From: an uncultured Clostridia bacterium
Lineage (GTDB): Bacteria > Bacillota > Clostridia > TANB77 > CAG-508
Direction: 5' to 3'
DNA length: 36,398 nucleotides
Assembly: GCA_934122125.1 (NCBI GenBank)
Contig: CAKOVW010000006.1
Location: 1 to 36,398, forward strand
In this document: piece by piece, positions 24,021-31,833 of the stretch
Layout of the letters: the number at the start of each line of letters is the position of its first letter
How positions within the stretch are numbered: position 1 is the first letter of the stretch
The notes under the pieces: generated by a model
The model's database searches: none
Seen by the model: the letters and a program-made list of their open reading frames with translations, nothing else
What the model was told of the DNA's origin: nothing
Position numbers and translations under genes: made by a program

Positions 24021-25295
24021 TTAAAAACCTGTTTTAGGAAGTTTCTTCTCTCCTACATAAGTTTCTGTTTCTTCTTGTGGGTTATCTGATGGCTTTTCTT
24101 CTGGTTCCTTGTAGTTATCTACTTTAACCACAGCTTTTTGATTCAACTTAACTTCTACTTGTATTAAGTCGCTGTATCCATAATAGCCATTAGGTGCTTT
24201 AATTTCTTCTAAATAGTAATTTCCTGGTAATAGATGTTGTACTTCAATTAGTCCTTGTTCATTTGTAGTTAACTCACTATAAAGTATTTGCTTATTTGCA
24301 TCCAATAAATTAAATTTACCATTTTTTAATGGTATTTTTGTATCACCATCTTGCTTTTGAATTTCAATTTGTGTTTTATTTTCTTGGTATGTCTGTTTTA
24401 GTGTTGTATCTGCCATTTCATATTCACCTACTGTTATTGCATAATTTTGCCATTCTGCATTTGGGCTTTCTCCATAAAAAATTGGCATTGTTTTTAAATC
24501 TGATTTTGCTGTTAGTATAAATTCCCCTGCTTTTTCTAAATCCACAATTGGAATCAATACTTTAAATTTTTCATTAGTTGTAAATTCCGTTTTTTCTATA
24601 TTGTTAATGTCTGTAATTTTAATTCTTGTATCAGTTGTATTTGTTAAAGAAATAGTATACTTTTTATTTACTGCAGAGGCTTGTACACTATATGTTTTAC
24701 TTACATACTGCTTATCTTTTTGGTCAACTGTCCAAATATTTTGTTCTGGTTTAATTGTTAATGTTGCTGCAATTTTAGTTTCTGTTGAATTTCTAGCATT
24801 TGTTATTATTTTTTTAATTGCTTGTACTGTTCTTTTGTTTGAATCAATATCTTTGTGTGTTGTAAATTTACTCAAATCATAATTATACATAGCATCATAT
24901 ACTGCCATTTTAGTTGCTGCATATGCTTCTTCTACATTATTACACCCCAATTCTGCTGGTGTTTTAAAAGGATAACCATTTGTAATTGCTCTCCAAATCT
25001 TTTGATTGCTTAACATCTGATTTATGTCCACTGTATACCTAAATTCTTCTTCTACTCCTCTTTTTCCTTTATTTAAGCAATATACAGGATATTCTACTCC
25101 ATTCTTTTTATACATTTGTATTTCTACGCCTATTCCAATTCCTTTATAATTAAATAAAACTACTTCTCCTTTTGAATATGGTTCTGCCTTATTTATTGGA
25201 ATTGTTGCTGCTTTCACTTGACTTTTTCCCACCATTCCTATAAGGCTGCTTGTAAAAGCTATTATTATCATTAACATTGAAATTATTTTTTTCAT
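24021..25295 (-). CDS. Sortase substrate with thioester-like and SpaA-type domains
   Basis: The 424-residue protein has a signal peptide (1-30), a thioester-domain-like region with Cys73 (VYCLNKG) and AYAATKMAVYDA, a middle Ig-like region, and a SpaA/prealbumin-like domain near the C-terminus (FNLLDANKQ, GNYYLEEIKAPNGYYG). The last six residues are LPKTGF. Two oddities are seen: the usual TQxA Gln that forms the thioester with Cys is Lys129, and the stop codon follows the LPKTG motif with no hydrophobic anchor or basic tail in any frame. It lies 15 bp after a sortase gene. It is probably a cell-surface or pilus-type adhesin. Confidence 0.8.
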   Translation of the reverse strand: MKKIISMLMIIIAFTSSLIGMVGKSQVKAATIPINKAEPYSKGEVVLFNYKGIGIGVEIQMYKKNGVEYPVYCLNKGKRGVEEEFRYTVDINQMLSNQKIWRAITNGYPFKTPAELGCNNVEEAYAATKMAVYDAMYNYDLSKFTTHKDIDSNKRTVQAIKKIITNARNSTETKIAATLTIKPEQNIWTVDQKDKQYVSKTYSVQASAVNKKYTISLTNTTDTRIKITDINNIEKTEFTTNEKFKVLIPIVDLEKAGEFILTAKSDLKTMPIFYGESPNAEWQNYAITVGEYEMADTTLKQTYQENKTQIEIQKQDGDTKIPLKNGKFNLLDANKQILYSELTTNEQGLIEVQHLLPGNYYLEEIKAPNGYYGYSDLIQVEVKLNQKAVVKVDNYKEPEEKPSDNPQEETETYVGEKKLPKTGF

Positions 25296-25310
25296 ATTTA
25301 AAATTCCTTT

Positions 25311-26051
25311 CTATATTTTATAATTTGCAATTTCTACTGCTTGAACACATCTTCTGTAATTTTCTCTATTTTCTTCACATGTTATTAGCGTAATTCTGTT
25401 ATCTTTAGTAGGTTTTAAATAACTCCAATCTGTATCTTGTATAACTTTATTTGTTTGTACTTTATACACCTTTTTACCATTTGTAGTTGTGTATATTATT
25501 TCATCACCTATTTTTAAATTTTTAATTTTAGCAAAGAAGTTACATTGATACCCTCTATTGTGAGCTGCTAATCCTACATTTCCTTGCCATTTACTTGTTT
25601 CTTCAAAATGACCTATTGCTTTTAATAAAGTATTTGATGTAGTCCCCTCCATAATATGAACATCTAAATCTATTTTGGGAATTTGTAATCTCCATTTTAT
25701 ATTCTGGTTTTCTTTTACTACTTGTCTTTGTGTAGTTTTATTCACATTATTAGATTCTTTCGTCTTTTCCTCATTTTCAGCCTTTTCAATTGTGTCATTT
25801 TCAGTTGCTATCTGTTTTTCCTCTTTTTGAATTATAGATTTATGCACAGTTGGAATATAAGAATTAACATATAGTGTTTTATATTCTTCTTTAATTGATA
25901 TTTTTTTAGAATAAACATCGTTTGAATAAAATTTATTTGGATTAAAAATAGAATTTATAAGTGGATATAAGACCAAATTATATATTAGCAATACAAATAA
26001 AGTTAAAGATAATGCTAATAATCTTAACTCTCTTTTAGTATAAGTAAACAC
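25311..26051 (-). CDS. Sortase (class D-like)
   Basis: The 246-residue protein has an N-terminal membrane helix (about 10-30), a charged Glu/Lys/Asn-rich stalk (about 70-115) and a sortase beta-barrel with His164 (LAAHNRG), Cys225 (TLITCEEN) and Arg233. These are the catalytic triad. The sequence pattern is closest to class D sortases, but the subclass is not certain. The start appears to be GTG at 26051 with AGGTG upstream. It is the first gene of a two-gene operon with its likely substrate. Confidence 0.9.
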   Translation of the reverse strand: MFTYTKRELRLLALSLTLFVLLIYNLVLYPLINSIFNPNKFYSNDVYSKKISIKEEYKTLYVNSYIPTVHKSIIQKEEKQIATENDTIEKAENEEKTKESNNVNKTTQRQVVKENQNIKWRLQIPKIDLDVHIMEGTTSNTLLKAIGHFEETSKWQGNVGLAAHNRGYQCNFFAKIKNLKIGDEIIYTTTNGKKVYKVQTNKVIQDTDWSYLKPTKDNRITLITCEENRENYRRCVQAVEIANYKI

Positions 26052-26160
26052 ATATTTTACACCTGCCTTTATTATGAAATTAATTTGTTTGGATTTGTTT
26101 TAGAAATAAAATCCTTTGAAATAAAATTGTTTTGAAAAATCATGATTTAAAACTATTTGT

Positions 26161-26189
26161 ATTTTACAATATGATTTCAAATTTGTAAA
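26161..26189 (-). promoter_or_regulatory. Promoter of the sortase operon
   Basis: On the minus strand TTTACA (26184-26189), a 17-bp spacer and TAAAAT (26161-26166), leaving a long leader of about 105 nt before the sortase start. Confidence 0.6.
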
Positions 26190-26216
26190 GAAAAATCGTA
26201 CGACAAAATTCGACAC

Positions 26217-27086
26217 TTAATTTTCTTTAAATCCTTTTCCCCAAGTTTCTCTTGCGTTACTTATTATTATGAATGCCTTTGGATCAATTTGTGTAGCAAT
26301 TTGTTTCATTCTTGCCACTTCATTTCTTGAGCCAACACATAAAAGCATTAATCTATCTGTACTTGTATACATGCCTCTAGCATATATTCCTGTGCTTCCT
26401 CTTTGTAATTGTTTATCAATCTCTTTTGAAATTTCTTCATATTTTTGTGAAATAATATACACTATTTTAGTAAAGTTTATTCCTTCAAAAACAATATCTA
26501 TCATTTTTCCCATTAAATAGATACTAATTGCTGAATATAGCCCAATTTCAACCTTTTTAAAGAAAATAACATTAAGTCCAATTATTATTACATCTACTAT
26601 TACAATTATACTACTAGTTTTAGCATATGGCTTGTATGCCTTTGCAATATATGTTATTAAGTCAGTTCCTCCTGTTGACGCATTTGCTTTTAATACTAAA
26701 GCTAATCCCAATCCTATAAAAATCCCACCATAAATACACGCCAAAAGCCTATCATTTGTAAGAGTTGGAATATTTTCAAATAAATCTATAAAAAGAGAAA
26801 GTAAACTTGTCCCTATAATTGATTTAATTACTAACTTTTTTCCTACCTTAAAAAACGCCAATAGAAAAAATGGTATATTCAAAGCTAATATTACAGTTCC
26901 CATTGGAAAATCAAATAAATAATAAAATATTGTTGCAATACCTGTAAATCCACCAGTTGAAAGTTGATTTGGTAACAAAAATAAGGCTGTTCCAATTGCC
27001 ATTATTGCACATCCTAAAGTTAAATAAATCATATCTATTAAAAATTCTTTTACTTTTAAAAATTTTTTTGTCTTTGTATAATTCAT
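26217..27086 (-). CDS. YitT family membrane protein (DUF161/DUF2179)
   Basis: The 289-residue protein has five membrane helices with the conserved FLLPNQLSTGGFTGIATIFY, NIPFFLLAF and LVLKANASTGGTDLI segments of the YitT family, and a C-terminal cytoplasmic DUF2179 domain (GSTGIYARGMYTSTDRLMLL). The function is not established. The ATG at 27086 is preferred over an in-frame GTG three codons upstream because AGGTGA is 6 nt before it. That ribosome binding site is inside a hairpin (see 27088-27135). Confidence 0.88.
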   Translation of the reverse strand: MNYTKTKKFLKVKEFLIDMIYLTLGCAIMAIGTALFLLPNQLSTGGFTGIATIFYYLFDFPMGTVILALNIPFFLLAFFKVGKKLVIKSIIGTSLLSLFIDLFENIPTLTNDRLLACIYGGIFIGLGLALVLKANASTGGTDLITYIAKAYKPYAKTSSIIVIVDVIIIGLNVIFFKKVEIGLYSAISIYLMGKMIDIVFEGINFTKIVYIISQKYEEISKEIDKQLQRGSTGIYARGMYTSTDRLMLLCVGSRNEVARMKQIATQIDPKAFIIISNARETWGKGFKEN

Positions 27087-27087
27087 A

Positions 27088-27135
27088 AAAATCACCTATT
27101 ACTACTAATTATTAGCAATAATTGGTGATTTTATA
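27088..27135 (-). promoter_or_regulatory. Hairpin enclosing the yitT ribosome binding site
   Basis: On the minus strand AAAATCACC pairs with GGTGATTTT, with an inner AATTATT/AATAATT hairpin. The 3' arm contains the AGGTGA ribosome binding site of the YitT gene. It may end the upstream radical-SAM transcript, limit translation of yitT, or both. Confidence 0.55.
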
Positions 27136-27138
27136 CCT

Positions 27139-28209
27139 TTATCTCCTACTTTTTAGCTCTTCTAAAATATCTTCATAAGTTTTTTCTATTTCAATTTCAA
27201 ACTTACCTTTTTTTATGTTTTCATCTGGCTTTATAATTACATCTACATCATAGAACTCTTTTAATTTTAGCACATTTTCTTTTTTATGACCTATAATATT
27301 GTTTATGTTTTCCGGATTTGCTCTAATCGTTACCTGCATAACCTTTATATTAAATTTTTTTATTTTTTGTACTATTTCATCATACCACATACCAGACTCT
27401 ACTAATTGCCTAAATGCTGGGTGATATGGTCCAGCAATTACTTGACTACTTTCCTCAGCTGGGTCTGTAATTTCTTCTGTATTTTGAAGTCCTATTCTTA
27501 TTACTTCAATTTTAGCATTATTAAATAATTGCATTACATCTTTTGCCCTATCTACTGCCTGTTCAACAGTTAGTGGTATATATTCTCCTGTTTCATATTC
27601 TTTTGCTAATGGTGTATTTTTTATTACAAGTACAGGATAAATTCTTACTATTTTAGGTTTAAGTTTAATCAATAATTTTGCAGTGTTTATCTCATCCAAT
27701 TTTGTGCTTTCTGGAAGCCCTATCATCATTTGGTGTCCTAATATAAAGCCATAAAATCTAATAAGTTTTGAGGCCTTTTTTACATCTTCAAAAGTATGTC
27801 CTCTTTGACACTTAGCTAAAATATAATCATTTGCAGATTGAACTCCAAGTTCAATAGTTTTGACATTATACTTTTTCAATCTTTTTAAAATTGATTTATT
27901 AATATAATCTGGTCTTGTAGAAATTCTAATGCTTTTTACTTTTCCCTGTTTAATAAATTCATTTGCAGCCTGTAATAATTCATTCTGTTTTTCTTCTTCA
28001 ATTGCAGTAAAACTACCCCCATAAAAAGCAACCTCCACATATTTTGAATCATCTTTAAAATTCTTTAAATAAAATTCTATTGTTTCTTTTACATCATCTG
28101 CAGTTACCTGTTTGGTTTGCCCACTAATTTCTTTTTGATTGCAAAAAGTACATTGATGAGGGCAACCTAAATGTGGTACAAAAATTGGTATAATATATTC
28201 TTTTTTCAT
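27139..28209 (-). CDS. Elp3-like radical SAM protein
   Basis: The 356-residue protein carries a radical-SAM motif C16-x3-C20-x2-C23 (GCPHQCTFC), FYGGSFTAI, SIRISTRPDYIN and TIELGVQSAND, the pattern of the bacterial Elp3-like/YhcC-type group. It lacks the acetyltransferase domain of true Elp3. The substrate is unknown, possibly tRNA. Placement immediately after rnc is common in Clostridia. It has an AAGGAGGT site and a 41-bp gap from rnc. Confidence 0.85.
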   Translation of the reverse strand: MKKEYIIPIFVPHLGCPHQCTFCNQKEISGQTKQVTADDVKETIEFYLKNFKDDSKYVEVAFYGGSFTAIEEEKQNELLQAANEFIKQGKVKSIRISTRPDYINKSILKRLKKYNVKTIELGVQSANDYILAKCQRGHTFEDVKKASKLIRFYGFILGHQMMIGLPESTKLDEINTAKLLIKLKPKIVRIYPVLVIKNTPLAKEYETGEYIPLTVEQAVDRAKDVMQLFNNAKIEVIRIGLQNTEEITDPAEESSQVIAGPYHPAFRQLVESGMWYDEIVQKIKKFNIKVMQVTIRANPENINNIIGHKKENVLKLKEFYDVDVIIKPDENIKKGKFEIEIEKTYEDILEELKSRR

Positions 28210-28250
28210 TTCTACCTCCTTGTCAGTTAACTGATACTTTTGTCAGTTGT

Positions 28251-28925
28251 TCAAACATCTTCTAACTGACATAATGCTTTTTCGGCAGCTTGCATTTCTG
28301 CTTGTTTTTTAGTTTTTCCTTCTCCTACCGCTAATGCTTTTCCATCACAATATACTTCAACTGTAAAAGTTTTGTCATGGTCTGGACCACTGGTTTTTAT
28401 CACTTCGTAATTTATATGAACAGTTCCATGCTCTTGCAATTTTTCTTGTAATACTGTTTTATGATCTTTCATTCCAACATTTCTACTAGATACTTCAATT
28501 GCATCTGCTAGATTTGTTATAATAAATTTTTCTGCCTCTTCTAACCCACTATCAAAATATATTGCTGCAATAACAGCTTCAACACTATCAGCTAAAATTG
28601 CTGGTTTTGTTCTTCCATTACTTACAGCTTCACTTTTGCCTAAATATAAGAAATCACTAAAATGATGTTTTTGTGCTACTATATATAAGCTATCTTCACA
28701 TACAACTTCAGCTCTCACTTTAGTCATTTCTCCTTCTTTTAAATTTGGATAGTGGCTATAAATATACTTACTTGATAAAAACTCTAAAATGCTATCTCCT
28801 AAAAATTCAAGTTTTTCGTTGCTTTCTATATGATGTTCATATGCATATGAAGTATGTGTTAACGCATTTTTTAATAGGTTTTTGTTTTTAAATGTATAGC
28901 CAATACTTTTTTCTAGTTGTTCCAT
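28251..28925 (-). CDS. rnc: Ribonuclease III
   Basis: The 224-residue protein has the RNase III signature ESNEKLEFLGDSILEF with catalytic acidic residues, a second acidic site near ILADSVEAVIAAIYFDSG, and a C-terminal dsRNA-binding domain (DHKTVLQEKLQEHGTVHINY, then GEGKTKKQAEMQAAEKAL). It processes rRNA precursors and degrades double-stranded RNA, so it would be a natural partner for any antisense-RNA system here. AGGAGTG lies before the ATG. Confidence 0.96.
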   Translation of the reverse strand: MEQLEKSIGYTFKNKNLLKNALTHTSYAYEHHIESNEKLEFLGDSILEFLSSKYIYSHYPNLKEGEMTKVRAEVVCEDSLYIVAQKHHFSDFLYLGKSEAVSNGRTKPAILADSVEAVIAAIYFDSGLEEAEKFIITNLADAIEVSSRNVGMKDHKTVLQEKLQEHGTVHINYEVIKTSGPDHDKTFTVEVYCDGKALAVGEGKTKKQAEMQAAEKALCQLEDV

Positions 28926-28959
28926 TTTCTCACTCCTTTCATTAAATTTATTCTATACC

Positions 28960-28988
28960 ATTATACATTATTTTAGGCAAAATGCAAA
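28960..28988 (-). promoter_or_regulatory. Promoter of rnc
   Basis: On the minus strand TTTGCA (28983-28988), a 17-bp spacer and TATAAT (28960-28965), 35 bp before the rnc start. The 202-bp gap 28926-29127 is shared with the divergent HtrA gene, for which TTGTAT-N18-TAAAAT at 29060-29089 is a weaker candidate. Confidence 0.65.
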
Positions 28989-29127
28989 TGAATTATTATA
29001 AAAATACTTGAATTGGCAATTAAAATATACATAATTTTCACATTTTTTTCACAAATGTATTGTATGATATTTGTGTTTTAAGATAAAATATATTTATATA
29101 ATATATAAATTTTGGAGGTATTTTTCA

Positions 29128-30402
29128 ATGAATGATGAAAACAATAATCAAGAATTTAAAAGCATGAGTCCAACCACAACAGAAGCTAATTATAAGGCTT
29201 TTAACGATTCAAAAAAGAAATCAAATGGAGCAAGTTTTGGAAAAACAGTAATATTACCATTTATATGTGGTATACTTGGTACTGCAATTACAATAGGTGT
29301 ATGTATTAATGTTCCAAGCATTAAACAAGCATTTTTGGAAAAATTAGTTGTTACAGATTCTTCATCAAATGATAAAAAATCTGATGAAAATAGTTCTGCA
29401 AATATAAATACGCAACTTATTTCACTTCAAGGTTATTCAGATACTGCTGTTGGAGTTGCCAAAAAAGTGCAACCATCAATTGTTGCTATTAGTGTAGAAT
29501 ACTCTGTTAATTCAATTTTTAATCGTTCTTCTACTACTGCAACTGCCAAAGGTTCTGGAATTATTATAAGTGAAGATGGATACATCTTAACTAACAATCA
29601 CGTTGTTAATTCAACAAGTTCAAGTTCAAGTTCAAGCTCTTTTTATGAAATTGAAAAAGCAAATAAAGTTACTGTAAAATTATACAATGATGATACTGAA
29701 TATGAAGGAACTATTGTGGGAACTGACTCACAAACAGACTTAGCTGTTATAAAAATAAACAAAGATGGTTTAACTGCTGCTGAACTTGGCGACTCTAGTT
29801 CAGTGCAAGTTGGTGAATTTGCAATGGCTATCGGAAGTCCTTTAGGATTAGATAATAGTGTAACTGCTGGTATTATTAGTGCTGTTAATAGAGATGTTAC
29901 AGATAGTGATGGAAATAAATATACTGCAATTCAAACAGATGCTGCTATAAACTCTGGTAACAGTGGTGGTGCATTAGTAAACAGTAAAGGACAAGTAATT
30001 GGTGTTAACACCTTAAAACTTTCTGGTACTGGTGTTGAAGGCGTTGGTTTTGCTATTCCAATTAACTCAACTAAAAGTATTTATGAACAACTTATTCAAT
30101 ATAGTAAAGTAAAAAGACCATATATTGGTGTTGGTGGTATTGATTTAGATGAAAAAACTGCTAAAGCTAACAACCTAGTAGTTGGTATATATATTAAAAC
30201 TGTAGAAGATTTCTCTGCTGGTGAAAAAGCTGGTTTAAAAATTGGAGATGTTATTATTGAGGCTGATGGAACTAAAGTTACAAAAATGCAAGAACTAAAT
30301 GAAATTAAAAATAAAAAACAAATTGGAGATACAATAAGTCTTAAAATTTATCGTGATGGTAAAGAAAAAACAATAACTGTTACTCTTCAAGAACAACCTT
30401 AA
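29128..30402 (+). CDS. HtrA/DegP-like serine protease
   Basis: The 424-residue protein has a cytoplasmic N-terminus, one membrane helix (about 40-62), a trypsin-like protease domain with His158 (TNNHVV), Asp204 (QTDLAVIKI) and Ser279 (NSGNSGGAL), and one C-terminal PDZ domain (GLKIGDVIIEADGTKVTKMQ). It is a membrane-tethered quality-control protease facing outside. GGAGG before the ATG at 29128 overrules a longer frame from 29071. A run of Ser residues just after the catalytic His is encoded by a short tandem repeat. Confidence 0.95.
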   Translation: MNDENNNQEFKSMSPTTTEANYKAFNDSKKKSNGASFGKTVILPFICGILGTAITIGVCINVPSIKQAFLEKLVVTDSSSNDKKSDENSSANINTQLISLQGYSDTAVGVAKKVQPSIVAISVEYSVNSIFNRSSTTATAKGSGIIISEDGYILTNNHVVNSTSSSSSSSSFYEIEKANKVTVKLYNDDTEYEGTIVGTDSQTDLAVIKINKDGLTAAELGDSSSVQVGEFAMAIGSPLGLDNSVTAGIISAVNRDVTDSDGNKYTAIQTDAAINSGNSGGALVNSKGQVIGVNTLKLSGTGVEGVGFAIPINSTKSIYEQLIQYSKVKRPYIGVGGIDLDEKTAKANNLVVGIYIKTVEDFSAGEKAGLKIGDVIIEADGTKVTKMQELNEIKNKKQIGDTISLKIYRDGKEKTITVTLQEQP

Positions 30403-30424
30403 GTATAAATTAAAATATACAATT

Positions 30425-30452
30425 AAAAGCAGCCAAGTAGCTGCTTTTTTTG
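30425..30452 (+). terminator. Terminator after the HtrA gene
   Basis: A 9-bp stem (AAAAGCAGC/GCTGCTTTT) with a CAAGTA loop is followed by a T run. The remaining 190 bp up to the next gene hold its promoter and no other gene that I can support. Confidence 0.85.
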
Positions 30453-30607
30453 TTTGATAGTATAATTGTTGCAAAGTCAATAGTTAAAATATTAAGTAAA
30501 TTAAAGAAAACGAGAGAAAAAATGAGAAAAATGGTAGAATATTCATTTTTTGTCATTAACAAATTTACATAATTAGCTCAATTTTGGTATATACAAGTAT
30601 AAGTTAT

Positions 30608-30636
30608 TTGAAATTGTGCACAATATGTAGTATAAT
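30608..30636 (+). promoter_or_regulatory. Promoter with internal palindrome
   Basis: TTGAAA (30608-30613), a 17-bp spacer and TATAAT (30631-30636). The perfect 12-bp palindrome ATTGTGCACAAT (30613-30624) lies between the two boxes, and a related GTGCA-N6-TGCAC follows at the expected transcription start. This looks like an operator, though no regulator is known to me. Confidence 0.7.
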
Positions 30637-30656
30637 TAAAGATGTCGTGCAGTCAA

Positions 30657-31631
30657 ATGCACAACAAAAGGAGTGTGAAGTTTATTTTAAACGAGCAAAT
30701 TAAATACTATACAAAAGAAAGTTTTAAACTAATTAATTTAGTAGCAATTGCTTTGTTTATTGTCATAACAATAATTTTTATAAAATACAAACTTGTATAT
30801 AATGTTAGTATTGCAGGAGAACACATTGGATATATTCAAGATAAAAATTTAATTGAAGAACAAATAAATAATATGTTAGCTTTAGAGGGAAACGATAATG
30901 TCGCCTTTGTTAATTGCACAACTCCCGAATATACACTAACTTTTATTAGTAATAATACAGAAGTAAATGACGATTATGTCATTGCTAAAATTGAGGAAAA
31001 TACTAAAATAACATATAAATACTATGCTGTAACTTTAAACGGTGAACAAAAATCAGTTGTAGATTCATTAGAAGAGGCCGAAAAATTAGTTGCAGACATG
31101 AAAGAAAAATATGAAGATATAAAATTTACAATTGGTATAAATGAGTTATATACACAAAATCCAGATGAATATGAAACAGTAGATATTAAAGTAGCAACAA
31201 CTAGTGTAAATACAGAGCTAAAGAAGATTGATGATTCCTCTGTAAATGGTGTTTATTTAGCTCAAAAACCAATTTCTGGTATTATTACCTCACGTTTTGG
31301 TAGTAGAGAAAGTATACGTAGTTATCCTCATAACGGCTTAGATATTGCTGCACCTTATGGTACACAAATTAAAGCAGCTTGTGATGGTAAAGTAACATTT
31401 TCTGGTGATAATGGAAGCTATGGTAACTTAATTATTGTTGACTGTGGTAATGGTGTACAAATTTATTATGGACACTGTAGTAAATTATATTCAAAAGTTG
31501 GAGATACTGTTAAAGCTGGTGATGTAATTGCCGCTGTAGGTTCAACTGGTAATTCCACAGGTAACCACTTACATTTTGAAATTAAAGTTAATGGGGTTAG
31601 TGTAAACCCACAAAATTATATTTATAACTAA
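30657..31631 (+). CDS. M23 metallopeptidase with N-terminal membrane helix
   Basis: The protein (up to 329 residues from an ATG at 30642) has one membrane helix (LINLVAIALFIVITIIFIKY), a mixed alpha/beta stalk and a C-terminal M23 domain with a complete zinc set (HNGLD, YGHCS, HLHFEI). It should be an exported cell-wall endopeptidase. The start is unclear: the promoter predicts transcription from about 30643, which excludes the first ATG. The ATG at 30657 has no ribosome binding site, while AAAGGAG at 30667-30673 points to an ATT codon at 30684. I give 30657 as a compromise. Confidence 0.85.
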   Translation: MHNKRSVKFILNEQIKYYTKESFKLINLVAIALFIVITIIFIKYKLVYNVSIAGEHIGYIQDKNLIEEQINNMLALEGNDNVAFVNCTTPEYTLTFISNNTEVNDDYVIAKIEENTKITYKYYAVTLNGEQKSVVDSLEEAEKLVADMKEKYEDIKFTIGINELYTQNPDEYETVDIKVATTSVNTELKKIDDSSVNGVYLAQKPISGIITSRFGSRESIRSYPHNGLDIAAPYGTQIKAACDGKVTFSGDNGSYGNLIIVDCGNGVQIYYGHCSKLYSKVGDTVKAGDVIAAVGSTGNSTGNHLHFEIKVNGVSVNPQNYIYN

Positions 31632-31690
31632 AAATACACCATTGGGGGATGGAGAATTTTAGCATATTTTTAGTTTGCAAATTAATCACT

Positions 31691-31719
31691 TTGAATTCAC
31701 ACAAAGGACAAATTATATT
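31691..31719 (+). promoter_or_regulatory. Candidate promoter of a small RNA
   Basis: TTGAAT (31691-31696), a 17-bp spacer and TATATT (31714-31719) in a gap with no protein gene. Confidence 0.5.
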
Positions 31720-31725
31720 GGTATA

Positions 31726-31829
31726 TTATATATGTAGTCAATAATTAATTACTCCGTTATTGACTATAGATTAGTAAAACATCCCCTTTTATTTTCAAAA
31801 AGTAGCCATATAAATGGCTACTTTATTTT
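31726..31829 (+). ncRNA. Candidate small RNA
   Basis: Between this promoter and the terminator at 31801-31829 lies about 100 nt with a 10-bp hairpin (TAGTCAATAA 31735-31744, TTATTGACTA 31757-31766) and then a single-stranded pyrimidine-rich linker with CCCC. There is no reading frame of note. Promoter, hairpin and terminator in order suggest a small RNA; it may instead be part of a longer transcript. Confidence 0.4.
31801..31829. terminator. Bidirectional terminator
   Basis: A perfect 9-bp stem (AGTAGCCAT/ATGGCTACT) with an ATAA loop is flanked by A-rich and T-rich runs, between the M23 gene side and the convergent DUF2207 gene. Confidence 0.85.
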
Positions 31830-31833
31830 TGTG

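Noticed and set aside
24001..24021. A frameshift restoring a membrane anchor after LPKTGF
   Set aside because: Neither shifted frame gives more than a few residues before a stop.
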